Shown: positions 7,767 through 17,090 of the stretch, one piece after another
How positions within the stretch are numbered: the stretch's first letter is position 1
Layout: the number at the start of each line of letters is the position of its first letter
Source: Mycobacterium sp. ITM-2016-00317
GTDB taxonomy: Bacteria; Actinomycetota; Actinomycetes; Mycobacteriales; Mycobacteriaceae
Length of the DNA: 64,000 nucleotides
Assembly (NCBI RefSeq): GCF_002968295.1
Contig: NZ_CP134399.1
Coordinates: 62,001 to 126,000 of the forward strand
Reading direction: 5' to 3'
Program-made: the position numbers and the translations under genes
The notes under the pieces: generated by a model
The model's database searches: none
Seen by the model: only the letters and a program-made list of their open reading frames with translations
Told to the model about the DNA's origin: nothing

Positions 7767-9382
7767 ATGACCCGACGTGGACAACTGGACGAGGTGGCCG
7801 AACGGCTCTTTGGGTGGCCAGAACTGCGCAGCGAGCAGCGGGCCGCGATGCAGGCCCTGCTCGACGGCCGCGACGTGCTCGCGGTCATGCCGACCGGTGC
7901 GGGTAAATCCGCGATCTACCAGGTGCCCGCCGTGCTGCTGGACGGGACCACGGTCGTCGTGTCGCCGCTGATCTCCTTGCAGCAGGACCAGATCGACGCC
8001 CTGAACGCCGGCGGCGCCGTCCAAGCAGCCGCCGTGAACTCCCGCCAGAGCGACAGCGCGAACGAGCACAGCTGGGAGGCGTTGCGCAAGGGCGCTGCCA
8101 CCTACCTGTTCGTGTCACCCGAACAACTGTTGAACGACGACGTGCTGGCCAGGGTCCGGGAGCTCGGCGTGCGCCTCGTGGCCGTCGACGAGGCGCACTG
8201 CGTGTCGGCGTGGGGGCACGACTTCCGTCCCGGCTACCTGCGGATCGCCGACGCCGTCGAGCGCATCGGTGCCGACCGGCCGCCGGTGGTCGCGCTGACG
8301 GCGACGGCGTCCCCGGTCGTCCGCGCCGACATCGTCGAACACCTCCGGTTGCGGGAACCGGTGGTGGTGGCGACGGGGTTCGACAGGCCCAACATCCGCC
8401 TTGAGGTCGAAACCCACCTCGACGACCGCCACAAGCGCGACGCCGTGCTGGAGGCCGCGACCACGCTGGGCCGACCGGGCCTGGTGTACACCGCGACTCG
8501 AAGGACGCCGAGGCCTACGCGACGCAGCTGCGGGAGCGGGGTGTCGGGGCCGCCGCGTATCACGCAGGTCTGAGGTCGGCGGAGAAGGACGAGGTGCACC
8601 GGGGCTTCCGCGACGACACGTACGACGTGGTGGTCGCGACGTCGGCGTTCGGGATGGGCATCGACAAGCCCAATGTCCGGTTCGTCGTGCACGCCGCGGT
8701 GCCGGACTCGCTGGACAGCTACTACCAGCAGGTGGGACGAGCCGGCCGGGACGGCGAGCCCGCGGTGGCCCGGCTGGCCTACCGCGCCGAGGACCTTTCC
8801 CTGGCGCGCTTCTTCGCCTCCGGCGCCCCGGACGAAGGGCATCTGCGCGCGGTCCTGGATGCGTTGTCGACGTCGAAGCCGAAGCGGCTCAAGCAGTTGC
8901 GTGAGGAACTGGGCGTACGCGGCCGCGCGTTGACCCAGGCGGTCAACCTGCTGGAGCAGGCGGCGGCGATCACCTCGGGACGCCGCGGCTTCACCGCCGC
9001 CGAGGTCGACACCGAGTCGGCCGTGCGGCGCGCGGTGGGCATCGCCGAGGCGGCCGAACGGGTGGACCGGACCCGGGTCGAGATGCTGCGGGGATACGCC
9101 GAGACGACGGACTGCCGGCGACGTAATCTGCTCGCCTACTTCGGGGAGTCGTTGACCGAGCCGTGTGGTAACTGCGACTGCTGCGACGAGCCGGCAACGC
9201 GTTCCGCCACGGGGGAGTCGGCGGTGCCGCCCAACAGCGCTGTGCGCCACCGCGAATGGGGCCATGGCGTGGTGCTCGGCGGCGAGCCCGACCGGATCAC
9301 GGTGTTGTTCGACGAGTACGGCTACCGCACGCTGTCGATGGCCGCCGTCGAGGAGGGCGACGTGCTGACCGTGCTGGAGTGA
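7767..9382 (+). pseudogene. recQ: RecQ-family ATP-dependent DNA helicase, apparent frameshift near 8500
   Basis: RecQ unwinds DNA during recombination repair. The first frame carries Walker A (MPTGAGKS, near residue 48), DEAHCVSAWGHDFRP (motif II) and the TATA motif III. The second frame carries FGMGIDKPNVRFVVH and QQVGRAGRDG (motifs V-VI) and the Cys-rich RecQ zinc region CGNCDCC near the C terminus. The frames join at ATRRTP/RKDAEAYATQLRERG: one base is missing at about 8500-8501 (CTCG|AAGG). Restoring it yields a continuous enzyme of about 538 residues. As read, the product would lose motifs IV-VI and be inactive. Either a lesion or a sequencing deletion. Confidence 0.82.
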
Positions 9383-9443
9383 CCGTCCGTCGGAACCGGA
9401 AATGGCAAGGCTCCCGATATTCGTCAAAAGCACGCCACGTTGG

Positions 9444-10435
9444 CTATTGCGTGGTGACGATCTTTCCTTTTGCCCGCCCCTGCTCGACATAGGCCATCGC
9501 TTCGAGGGTTTGGTCGAAGGGGAAGGTGCGATCCAGGACCGGGTTGAGTGTTCCTTGCTCGTAGAGTCCGGCGAGGTGTGCCAGTTGTGCGCCGTCGGCG
9601 CGCATGAACAGGAACGAGTAGCGAACTCCGAGTTTCTTGGCGAGGTTTCGGATATTTCTGCTCATGAACCACATCACCGGTGCAAGGTACGGTTTGGCCA
9701 GCTGGCGCGCGAAGTTCGGATCGGGTGGGCCGACAACGCTGATCGCCAGCCCTCCCGGCTTGAGGATGGTGAGGGACTTCTGAGGCTTGCCGTGCCGAGG
9801 GAGTCGACGACGACGTCGAAGCCGGAGATCTCTTCGGTGAAGTCCTGGGTGGTGTAGTCGATCGCGATGTCTGCGCCGAGTTCGCGGACCTTGGTGAGGT
9901 CCTTGGGGCCGGCGGTGGTCGCGACGAACGCGCCGAGGTGCTTGGCGACTTGGATGACTGTCGAGCCGAGTCCGCCTGCGCCGGCGTGGATGAGGACCTT
10001 GGCGCCGGGTGTGACGTGTGCGGTGTCGACGAGCACCTGCCAGGCGGCGAGGGCAACCAGTGGTACCGCGGCGGCCTCGGCGAAGCTCAGCCGCGCGGGC
10101 TTGCGCGCGATGTCGTCTTGGTCAACGGCGATCAGCTCGGCGAACGTGCCGATTCGGAGGTCTCGCGGCCGGGAGAAGACCTCATCGCCGACTGCGAAGC
10201 CGCGCACGCCCGCCCCGACCTCGACGACCACCCCTGCGAGGTCATGACCGAGCACGAAGGGCAGCTTGTACTTGAGGAGTTGCTTGAACTCGCCGTTGCG
10301 GACCATCTTGTCGAGCGGATTGATGCTTGCCGCACGGACGTCGACGAGCACATCGCACGGCCCCGGCTTCGGGGCGGGGGTGTCCGCGAGCACGAGGCCG
10401 TCCTGTCCGTAGTGGTCGACCATGAAGGCCTTCAT
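9444..10435 (-). pseudogene. MDR-family NADP-dependent oxidoreductase (quinone oxidoreductase-like), frameshift near 9781
   Basis: A zinc-independent medium-chain dehydrogenase/reductase. From ATG 10435 (purine-rich GGGGGAG site upstream) it reads MKAFMVDHYGQ, a GroES-like domain ending in GHDLAGVVVEVGAGV, and a Rossmann segment GAGGLGSTVIQVAKHLGA. After DSLGTASLR the frame breaks. The next frame gives KSLTILKPGGLAISVVG and then the C terminus PFDQTLEAMAYVEQGRAKGKIV, so one base is missing near 9780-9782. Repaired length would be about 330 residues, normal for the family. It faces the glutamine synthetase operon divergently. Confidence 0.78.
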
Positions 10436-10732
10436 CCGGGCTCCCCCGTCTGTGCTGTCGCCGCGTCGTCGCCGCCAGATCCGGGTTCCCCGCAGCACTC
10501 GAACTCAACCGCCGCAACCACCTGTACGCACCCCGCTGTGGAGCCTTTCGTCCACGGTGCAGGGATTGCGCTGGGGGCGAGGGACTCTCACACCGCACCC
10601 GGCCCGGCGCCGCAGATGTACCGGCCACCCGGCTCTTCGACATCCGGTCTTAACACAAGCGCCACGGATGGGAAATAACGCGTTCCTACGGTTTCGATAC
10701 GTGATCGAAACTAGCGATGAGGGGTTCCGACG
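10436..10732. other. Divergent intergenic region, MDR gene / glnT-like operon
   Basis: About 300 bases without a convincing gene. It holds the promoters of the MDR gene (leftward) and the glnT-like operon (rightward). The clearest element is the dyad at 10691-10711, listed separately. Open frames across it have no recognisable protein content. Confidence 0.6.
10691..10711. promoter_or_regulatory. Palindromic operator candidate upstream of glnT-like gene
   Basis: Perfect 8-base arms GTTTCGAT and ATCGAAAC flank a 5-base centre (ACGTG), ending 21 bases before the ATG of the glutamine synthetase-like gene. The position suggests repressor control of the whole 10.7-20.5 kb operon, possibly by the TetR protein at its end. 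It also contains an AC-N9-AC spacing ending in GAAAC, as in GlnR boxes, but it sits very close to the start codon for an activator. Confidence 0.55.
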
Positions 10733-12088
10733 ATGACGCATGATGCAGCTGAGGCCGAGGTGCTGGCCAAGCAGTTGAAGGACGACGGCGTGCGCTTCAG
10801 CATCGCCGCCTACACGGACCTGCACGGCAACATCAAGGGCAAGATGGTGCCGATCGACCACTTCCTGCAGATGTCGCAGGGCTCGGAGCTGTTCACGGGC
10901 GCGGCACTGGACGGCCTGCCGCAGGACGTCAGCGACGAGGAACTCTCCGCGCACCCCGACCTGGACCGGGGCTTCGTACTGCCGTGGCGCAAGGACGTCG
11001 CACTCTTCCTGTCCGACCTCTATGTCGGCGGCGAGCCGTTCGAGGCGTCCACCCGTAACACCCTGGGGCGCCAGATGAAGGCCGCCGAGGAGATGGGCTA
11101 CCAGTTCAATCTCGGCGTCGAGACCGAGTTCTTCGTCCTCGAGGACGGACCGAGCGGCCCGAGCAGCCTGAGTGAGCGCGACACGCTGGAAAAGCCCTGC
11201 TACGCGGTCCCCACCCTGCTGGACAACCTGGGCTGGCTCGACGAGCTGGTCGAGTACATGAACGAACTCGGCTGGGACGTCTACTCGTTCGACCACGAGG
11301 ACGCCCAGGGCCAGTTCGAGATCGACTTCGCCTACGCCGACGGGCTGTCGATGGCCGACCGCGTGGTGTTCTTCCGCATGATGGCCAACGAGGTCGCCCG
11401 CAAGCACGGCGCCTACGTCTCGTTCATGCCCAAGCCGTTCGCCGACCGCACCGGATCGGGCGCGCACTTCAACATGTCGATGGCCGGGCTGGACAGCGGT
11501 GCGAACATCTTCGAATCCGCCGACGACCCGCGCAACGCCGGCCTCAGCGAGACCGGCTATCACTTCGCGGCGGGGATCGTGAAGCACGCCGCGGCGATCT
11601 GCGCGGTCATCGCGCCGACGGTGAACAGCTACAAGCGCCTGGTGCGCCAGGCCAGCATGTCCGGCTCGACGTGGGCGCCGATCTTCGCCAGCTGCGGCAA
11701 CAACAACCGCACCAACATGTTGCGTATCCCCCTCGGCGGCGGCCGGATCGAGTGCCGCGCAGTGGATTCCGCGGCCAACCCGCATCTGGCGGCCGCGATG
11801 CTGCTCGCCGCGGGCCTGGAGGGTGTGCGCGAGAAGCTCGAGCTGGAGCACTTCCACACCGAGAACCTGTACGAGGTCGACCCCGTTGAGTACCAGAAGC
11901 GCGGCGTGGCACTGCTTCCGCGGACCCTCGAGGAGGCCGTGGACGCATTCGAGGCCGATCCGTTCACCAAGGAGGTGTGCGGCGAGAAGCTCTGGAAGTC
12001 CTTCATCGACTACAAGCGGGCCGAGTGGACGTCCTACGCCACCGCCGTGACCGACTGGGAGCGGGACCGCTACCTGAAGTTCTACTGA
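10733..12088 (+). CDS. Type III (GlnT-type) glutamine synthetase family ligase
   Basis: A 451-residue ATP-dependent amine ligase. The N-terminal beta-grasp segment (YTDLHGNIKGKMVP) is followed by the catalytic domain with GVETEFFVLE, NDHEDA-like FDHEDAQGQFEIDF, FMPKPFADRTGSGAHFNMS and NNNRTNMLRIP. It resembles rhizobial GlnT and the gamma-glutamyl-amide synthetases, which join glutamate to ammonia or an alkylamine, more than the 470-residue GlnA. As first gene of an operon with a hydrolase, two dehydrogenases, a monooxygenase and an importer, it probably activates an imported amine as its gamma-glutamyl amide. That role is inference; glutamine or gamma-glutamylmethylamide synthesis are alternatives. 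Confidence 0.82.
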   Translation: MTHDAAEAEVLAKQLKDDGVRFSIAAYTDLHGNIKGKMVPIDHFLQMSQGSELFTGAALDGLPQDVSDEELSAHPDLDRGFVLPWRKDVALFLSDLYVGGEPFEASTRNTLGRQMKAAEEMGYQFNLGVETEFFVLEDGPSGPSSLSERDTLEKPCYAVPTLLDNLGWLDELVEYMNELGWDVYSFDHEDAQGQFEIDFAYADGLSMADRVVFFRMMANEVARKHGAYVSFMPKPFADRTGSGAHFNMSMAGLDSGANIFESADDPRNAGLSETGYHFAAGIVKHAAAICAVIAPTVNSYKRLVRQASMSGSTWAPIFASCGNNNRTNMLRIPLGGGRIECRAVDSAANPHLAAAMLLAAGLEGVREKLELEHFHTENLYEVDPVEYQKRGVALLPRTLEEAVDAFEADPFTKEVCGEKLWKSFIDYKRAEWTSYATAVTDWERDRYLKFY

Positions 12089-12137
12089 GCCGGCCCACCC
12101 CGACCGCCCCGACCCACCGACGACGAAGGCAGGTGAG

Positions 12138-13139
12138 ATGACGACCACCCCGGAGCGCGGGACCAGGAATCAGCTTGCCCTGCCGACGTTCTCGCTGGAG
12201 TCGGGCGCGGTGCTGACCGACGCGCAGATCAGCTACCGCACCTACGGGTCGCTGTCGGCCGCCGGGGACAACGCGGTGCTGCTGTTCACCTACTACACCG
12301 GTGACGACCGCAGCTACCAGCCGTGGATCGGGCCGGGTCGCCCGCTGGACCCGGGCGAGCACTTCGTGGTCGTCGTCGACCACTTCGGCGGCGGGGTGTC
12401 GACGTCACCGTCGACGCTTGCGGACACGAGCGGTACCGCGTTCCCCGAGGTGCGCGTCGGGGACAGCGTGGCCGCCGCCGAGCTCGTCCTCGACAGCCTC
12501 GGCGTGCAGCACCTGCGCCTGGTCGCCGGCTGGTCCTTGGGCGGCATGCAGTCACTGGAGTTCGCGGCCCGCTACCCCGACCGGGTGTCCGCGGTGTACG
12601 CGCTCTGTTCGGCGGCGCGCTGCTCGCCGGTCAACCAGGTGTTCCTCGACTCGGTCAGCGCTGCGCTGACCGCAGGCGCCGGGGGCGCAGACGGTCAGGC
12701 GGCGCGGGAACGGCTCGACGCGTTCGGCCGGGTCTATGCCGGCTGGGCCTACTGCGAGCAGTTCTTCGCCGACGAGGTGTACCGGCAGCTGGGTTACTCC
12801 AGTCCCGCCGACGTGGTCGCGCGATGGGGTGAGGACCACCAGAGCATGCACGCCGGAGATCTGCTGGCCTCACTGACAATGTGGCGGGCCGCCGACGGTG
12901 GTCTGGACGAGGTTGGCGAGCGGCTCAACCGAATCACCGCCCGCACCGTCCTGATGCCGTCGGTGACCGACACCTACTTCACGGTCGCCGAGAACACCCT
13001 CGAAGCGGCGTGGCTTCCCGACGGGGAGATGCGGCCGCTGGTGTCCCCGCTCGGGCACATCGCGGGACGGCCCGGGATCCGCACCGAAGAACAGGACGAG
13101 GTCGACGCCTGCCTGCGCGAGCTGGTCAAGACCTCGTGA
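12138..13139 (+). CDS. MetX-like alpha/beta hydrolase (homoserine acetyltransferase family)
   Basis: A 333-residue alpha/beta-hydrolase fold protein. The nucleophile elbow GWSLGGMQ is near residue 136 and a late catalytic His lies in SPLGHIAGRPG near residue 302. The N-terminal segment (ISYRTYGSL, then HFVVVVDHFGGGVSTSPS) resembles the MetX family, but key acyltransferase context is weak, so hydrolysis of an ester or amide is as likely as acetyl transfer. The gene sits 50 bases after glnT with a good AGGTGAG site. It may release a product from the gamma-glutamylated intermediate; this is inference from position. Confidence 0.75.
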   Translation: MTTTPERGTRNQLALPTFSLESGAVLTDAQISYRTYGSLSAAGDNAVLLFTYYTGDDRSYQPWIGPGRPLDPGEHFVVVVDHFGGGVSTSPSTLADTSGTAFPEVRVGDSVAAAELVLDSLGVQHLRLVAGWSLGGMQSLEFAARYPDRVSAVYALCSAARCSPVNQVFLDSVSAALTAGAGGADGQAARERLDAFGRVYAGWAYCEQFFADEVYRQLGYSSPADVVARWGEDHQSMHAGDLLASLTMWRAADGGLDEVGERLNRITARTVLMPSVTDTYFTVAENTLEAAWLPDGEMRPLVSPLGHIAGRPGIRTEEQDEVDACLRELVKTS

Positions 13140-13194
13140 CACAACAGATTTCACACCGAAGCACACAGCGAATCAGAGCAGGAGAACCAGGCGA

Positions 13195-14229
13195 GTGTCA
13201 CTCAACGTCGTAGTCGCGGGTCTGCCCAAGGCGGTCCAGAACCCCGAGAATCCCGACGAGGGAATCTGGCTGACCCAGGAACAGAAGGACCGGATCACCG
13301 CAGTCGCCGAAGACGTGTGGCTGGAACACATCCCGGTGTCGGAGCTCAACGCCGGGAAGGCGCCGCAGCGCCCGCCGCACGCGATCATGGTCGAGACCAG
13401 CGGCTCCAAGAAGGAGATCGAGATCGAGCAGGGCATCCTGAAGATGCCCGGCCTCGAGCAGCTGTTCAACCCGGACCTCAAACTGCTGCAGTCGATGAGC
13501 GCGGGCGCCGAGCACCTGGTGGGAATCATGCCCGAGGGCGTGGTGCTGGCCAACGCCTCCGGCGTGGCGGCCAACGCCATCGCCGAGACCGTGATCGCCG
13601 GCATCCTGGCACAGGCGAAGATGCTGCGGGAACGCTGGGACAACCAGGCGGCGCGGGAGTGGAGGGAACTGCCGGCACGCGAACTGGCAGGGTCCACCAT
13701 GACGGTGCTGGGCACCGGCAACATCGGTGCGCGGACGGCGACGATCGCAGGGGTGCTGGGCATCCGGACGATCGGGGTCAACCGCAGTGGCAAACCGGTC
13801 GAGGGCTTCGACACCACGGTCGCCACCGAGCAGTTGCACGACGTGCTGGCCGAATCCGACTACCTGGTGATCGCCGCGCCGCTGACCCCGGCCACCCGCG
13901 GACTGATCGATGCGAAGGCACTGGCGGCGCTCAAGCCCGGCGGATGGGTCGCCAACGTCGCCCGCGGCGCGATCCATGACGCCGAGGCGCTCACCGACGC
14001 GCTGGAGCGCGGGCATCTGTCCGGGGCGCTGATCGACTGCCACGTGAACGAACCGCTGCCCGCCGACGATCCGCTGTGGAAAGCGCCGGGCGCCATGGTG
14101 TTCCCGCACGATTCGCACGCCTCGCAGTTGCTCGGCGACCGTCAGGTGGACGTGTTCGTGGACAACCTGCAGCGGCTCGTCGAGGGCCGTGAGTTCCGCA
14201 ATGTCGTCGACCTGGCTCTCGGGTACTGA
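13195..14229 (+). CDS. D-isomer-specific 2-hydroxyacid dehydrogenase
   Basis: A 344-residue NAD(P)-dependent oxidoreductase. The Rossmann motif GTGNIGARTATIAG appears near residue 178, the signature LKPGGWVANVARGAI near residue 245 carries the substrate-binding Arg, and DCHVNEPLPADDPLW contains the catalytic Glu region. The GTG start at 13195 follows an AGGAG site about ten bases upstream. It interconverts a 2-oxoacid and a 2-hydroxyacid. It is followed after six bases by the 3-hydroxyisobutyrate dehydrogenase-like gene, so it is part of the same operon. The exact hydroxyacid is unknown. Confidence 0.86.
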   Translation: MSLNVVVAGLPKAVQNPENPDEGIWLTQEQKDRITAVAEDVWLEHIPVSELNAGKAPQRPPHAIMVETSGSKKEIEIEQGILKMPGLEQLFNPDLKLLQSMSAGAEHLVGIMPEGVVLANASGVAANAIAETVIAGILAQAKMLRERWDNQAAREWRELPARELAGSTMTVLGTGNIGARTATIAGVLGIRTIGVNRSGKPVEGFDTTVATEQLHDVLAESDYLVIAAPLTPATRGLIDAKALAALKPGGWVANVARGAIHDAEALTDALERGHLSGALIDCHVNEPLPADDPLWKAPGAMVFPHDSHASQLLGDRQVDVFVDNLQRLVEGREFRNVVDLALGY

Positions 14230-14234
14230 GGAGA

Positions 14235-15128
14235 ATGAGCATGAACATCGGATTCATCGGGCTCGGCGTGATGGGCGAGCCGATGGCGGGCCATCTCGTC
14301 GACGCCGGCCACGACGTGGTGGTCTTCAACCGTTCCCGCGCGAAGGTCGAGGCGCTCGAGGCTCGCGGCGCGGTGGCCGGTACCAGCCCCGCGCACGTCG
14401 GGGAGAAGGCGGACGTCGTCGTCACGATGCTGCCCGACTCGCCGGAGGTCGAGGAGGTGCTCTTCGGTGACGCCGGCGTGGTCTCCACGCTGCGCCCGGG
14501 CTCACTGGTGATCGATTGCAGCACAATCTCACCGGACGCCGCGGTGGCGATCGCCGCACGGCTGGCCGAGCACGGCATCGCGTTCGTGGACGCCCCGGTC
14601 AGCGGCGGGGACGTCGGCGCCAAGGCCGGCACGCTCGCGGTGATGATGGGCGGCGACGAGGACGCGGTGCGGCGGGCCGGCGAGGTGCTGACCGCGGTGG
14701 CGGCCACGATGATGCACGTCGGTCCCGCAGGCTCGGGGCAGCTCGTCAAGGCGGCCAACCAGATGCTGGTGGCGGGCAACCTCGCTCTGGTGGGCGAGGC
14801 GGTGACGCTGTTGCAGCGCACCGGAGTCGACATCGACGCCGCGCTGGCGGTGCTCGGCGGCGGTCTGGCGGCCAGCAAGGTGCTCGAGGTGAAGGCGCCG
14901 AAGATGCTGGCCCGCGACTTCACGCCGGGCTTCCGGCTGGACCTGCACCACAAGGACCTCAAGATCGCGCTGGCCGCGGCCGAACGGGCACAGATCGCGG
15001 TGCCGCTGACCGGCGTCATCACCCAGCTCGTGCAGGCGCTGCGCTCGGCCGGAGACGGCGGGCTCGATCACAGCGCGCTGATCAAGGCGCTCGAGCGACT
15101 GAGCGGATCGTCCCCGGACGACCGGTAG
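14235..15128 (+). CDS. 3-hydroxyisobutyrate / tartronate-semialdehyde reductase family dehydrogenase
   Basis: A 297-residue beta-hydroxyacid dehydrogenase. The N-terminal signature GFIGLGVMGEPMAGHL, the substrate motif DAPVSGGDVGAKAGTL and the catalytic Lys in GQLVKAANQ are all present, followed by KDLKIAL near the C terminus. The family oxidises 3-hydroxyacids or reduces semialdehydes with NAD(P). Paired with the preceding 2-hydroxyacid dehydrogenase it could process a C3-C4 fragment released from the operon's substrate. ATG 14235 is used; the ATG two codons later (14241) begins directly at MNIGFIGLG. Confidence 0.88.
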   Translation: MSMNIGFIGLGVMGEPMAGHLVDAGHDVVVFNRSRAKVEALEARGAVAGTSPAHVGEKADVVVTMLPDSPEVEEVLFGDAGVVSTLRPGSLVIDCSTISPDAAVAIAARLAEHGIAFVDAPVSGGDVGAKAGTLAVMMGGDEDAVRRAGEVLTAVAATMMHVGPAGSGQLVKAANQMLVAGNLALVGEAVTLLQRTGVDIDAALAVLGGGLAASKVLEVKAPKMLARDFTPGFRLDLHHKDLKIALAAAERAQIAVPLTGVITQLVQALRSAGDGGLDHSALIKALERLSGSSPDDR

Positions 15129-15183
15129 ACCGCGACGACGCGGGATCGGCCAGCCACAAGACCTATCGGAAGGAACAGTAGTC

Positions 15184-16278
15184 GTGCCAACAGCATTGAT
15201 CTGTGGCGGCGGTGTGGCCGGGCTCTCGTCCGCCCTGCACCTGAAGCAGAAGGGCTGGCAGGTCCAGATCTTCGAGAGCGACAGCGAACTCCGCACTGCC
15301 GGTGTGGGACTCAACATCTGGCCGAACGGCGTGCGGGTCATCGACGGCCTCGGGCTGGGCGGGCAGTTCCGCTCGTTCGCGGCCGCCATGGACCGGTGGT
15401 GGGCCCTCGACAGCGACGGCACTCTGACCTCCGACATCGACGTGAGCCACTGGCCGCAGGAGCTGGGCGCGCCGGTGACGGGGGCGCGCAGGCGCCGGCT
15501 GAACGCGATGCTCGCCGAAGCGCTGGAGCCGGGCGAGATCGCGTTCAACACCACCGCAGTGGGCTACACCCAGACCGACGGGTCGGTCACAGTGCACTTC
15601 GAGGACGGCCGCAGCGCCGACGGCGATGTGCTGCTCGGCGCCGACGGCATCGGGTCGCGGATCCGCAACGCCATGCTCGGTGCCGTCCCCCGGTTCACCG
15701 AAGAGGGAATCGTCCGCTGGCGCGGTGTGTTCCCGACCGCCGAGGCCGGGGTCCCGGCCAACGTGCAGGCCGACGTGTACGGCGCGGAAGGCCACTTCGG
15801 CTGGATCCCGATCGACGCCACGCACGCCTACTGGTACGGCTCCCTCGGCGGGCTCTCCACCTTCGACGAGTTCCGGGCCGTCTACGACACGTGGTCCGAG
15901 ACGCCCGTCCCGCGGATCATCGCGTGCACCGAACCGGAGTCCATCATCGGCCGCGAGATCGGGCACTACCGCGACCATCTGTCGCAGTGGGTGGACGGCC
16001 GAGTCACGCTGATCGGCGATTCAGCGCACCCGATGTATCCGGGGATGGCCCAGGGCGCGAACCAGGCGCTGATCGACGGGCAGACCCTGGCGCAGCGCCT
16101 CAGCGAGCACGACGACGTCCGCGCGGCGCTGCAGGTGTTCGAGCAGGAGCGGATTCCGGTCGCCAACAAGATGGTCGACTACTCGCGACTGCACTTCGAC
16201 TACGAGCGCACCCGCAAGGAATACCGATCCGGCCAGGGCAACCTGCAGATCAACCGGTACCTGGAGTTCGAATCATGA
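15184..16278 (+). CDS. FAD-dependent monooxygenase (PHBH/salicylate hydroxylase fold)
   Basis: A 364-residue class A flavoprotein monooxygenase. The dinucleotide motif GGGVAGLSSALHLKQKG is at the N terminus, an ADGIGSRIR motif follows mid-protein, and GDSAHPMYPGMAQGANQALIDG is the second FAD-binding motif. Relatives hydroxylate aromatic or heteroaromatic acids using NAD(P)H and oxygen. The GTG start lies four bases after an AGGAA(C) site. Its stop overlaps the permease start by ATGA, tying oxidation directly to uptake. The substrate is not identifiable from sequence; similarity of layout to the second monooxygenase at 36.5 kb is notable. Confidence 0.87.
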   Translation: MPTALICGGGVAGLSSALHLKQKGWQVQIFESDSELRTAGVGLNIWPNGVRVIDGLGLGGQFRSFAAAMDRWWALDSDGTLTSDIDVSHWPQELGAPVTGARRRRLNAMLAEALEPGEIAFNTTAVGYTQTDGSVTVHFEDGRSADGDVLLGADGIGSRIRNAMLGAVPRFTEEGIVRWRGVFPTAEAGVPANVQADVYGAEGHFGWIPIDATHAYWYGSLGGLSTFDEFRAVYDTWSETPVPRIIACTEPESIIGREIGHYRDHLSQWVDGRVTLIGDSAHPMYPGMAQGANQALIDGQTLAQRLSEHDDVRAALQVFEQERIPVANKMVDYSRLHFDYERTRKEYRSGQGNLQINRYLEFES

Positions 16279-17090
16279 CCGCAGTCACCGCGATGTCGCT
16301 TCCGCGGCCCCGCCGCCTCCCCTCCTTCGCGCTCGACGGCCGTGTGCTGACGGTGGCGTTCCTGGTCGGCCTGATCGGCCTGCAGGAGTTCCTGACACGC
16401 ACGGATGTGCTGCCCGCCAGTTACTTTCCGCCCGCGAGCCAGATCGCGGCGGCGTTCATCACCGAACTGACCGGGACAGCGCTGGCCTCGGCGCTGTGGC
16501 AGACCATGAGTACCTGGCTGCTGGCGCTGTGCATCGCGGTGGTGCTCGGCACCGCTGCGGGGATCACGCTCGGGCTGCTCGCTCCGCTGGAAGCCCTGCT
16601 GCGGCCGGCGATCGAGTTCCTCCGGCCGGTGCCGTCGGTCGCGCTGATCCCGCTGGTGGTCCTGACCATCGGCACCGGATCGCAGAGCGCGCTGTTCCTC
16701 GCGGTGTTCGCGGCGTTCTGGCAGGTGCTGGTGCCGGCGATCGCCGGTGTGCGGGCCGCCCACCCGGTGGGCCTGGAGACCGCTCGCTCCTACCACCTCA
16801 CGACGTGGCAGAAGATCCGCTGGATCCAGTTGCCGAGCATGCTGCCGTACCTGACGACCGCGATCCGGCTGGCCACCTCGACGACGCTGATCCTCGTGGT
16901 GACCGCCGAGATCATCATCCAGATGCCCGGCATCGGCTACGAGATCACGATGTCGCGGTCGGCCGGAAACCCGGCCCGCATGTACGCCTTCATCGTGCTG
17001 AGCGGGCTGGCCGGCATCGCACTGAACGCGCTGATGCGCCGATTGGAGAACAGGGTGTTGTCGGCACAGGGACTGGGGGACACGCGATGA
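16275..17090 (+). CDS. ABC transporter permease (taurine/nitrate/sulfonate type)
   Basis: A 271-residue inner-membrane permease of the SsuC/TauC type. About six hydrophobic helices are visible and the cytoplasmic coupling segment is ETARSYHLTTWQKIRWIQLPSMLPYL, the EAA-like loop that contacts the ATPase. The start overlaps the monooxygenase stop (ATGA) and its own stop overlaps the next permease in the same way. It forms a heterodimeric channel with the following permease. Such importers carry sulfonates, nitrate, pyrimidine precursors or aromatic acids; which one is not visible. Confidence 0.88.
   Translation: MTAVTAMSLPRPRRLPSFALDGRVLTVAFLVGLIGLQEFLTRTDVLPASYFPPASQIAAAFITELTGTALASALWQTMSTWLLALCIAVVLGTAAGITLGLLAPLEALLRPAIEFLRPVPSVALIPLVVLTIGTGSQSALFLAVFAAFWQVLVPAIAGVRAAHPVGLETARSYHLTTWQKIRWIQLPSMLPYLTTAIRLATSTTLILVVTAEIIIQMPGIGYEITMSRSAGNPARMYAFIVLSGLAGIALNALMRRLENRVLSAQGLGDTR

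Noticed and set aside
10691..10711. Calling the glnT palindrome a GlnR activation site
   Set aside because: The half-site match is partial and it ends only 21 bases before the start codon, too close for a typical activator, so it is reported only as an operator candidate.
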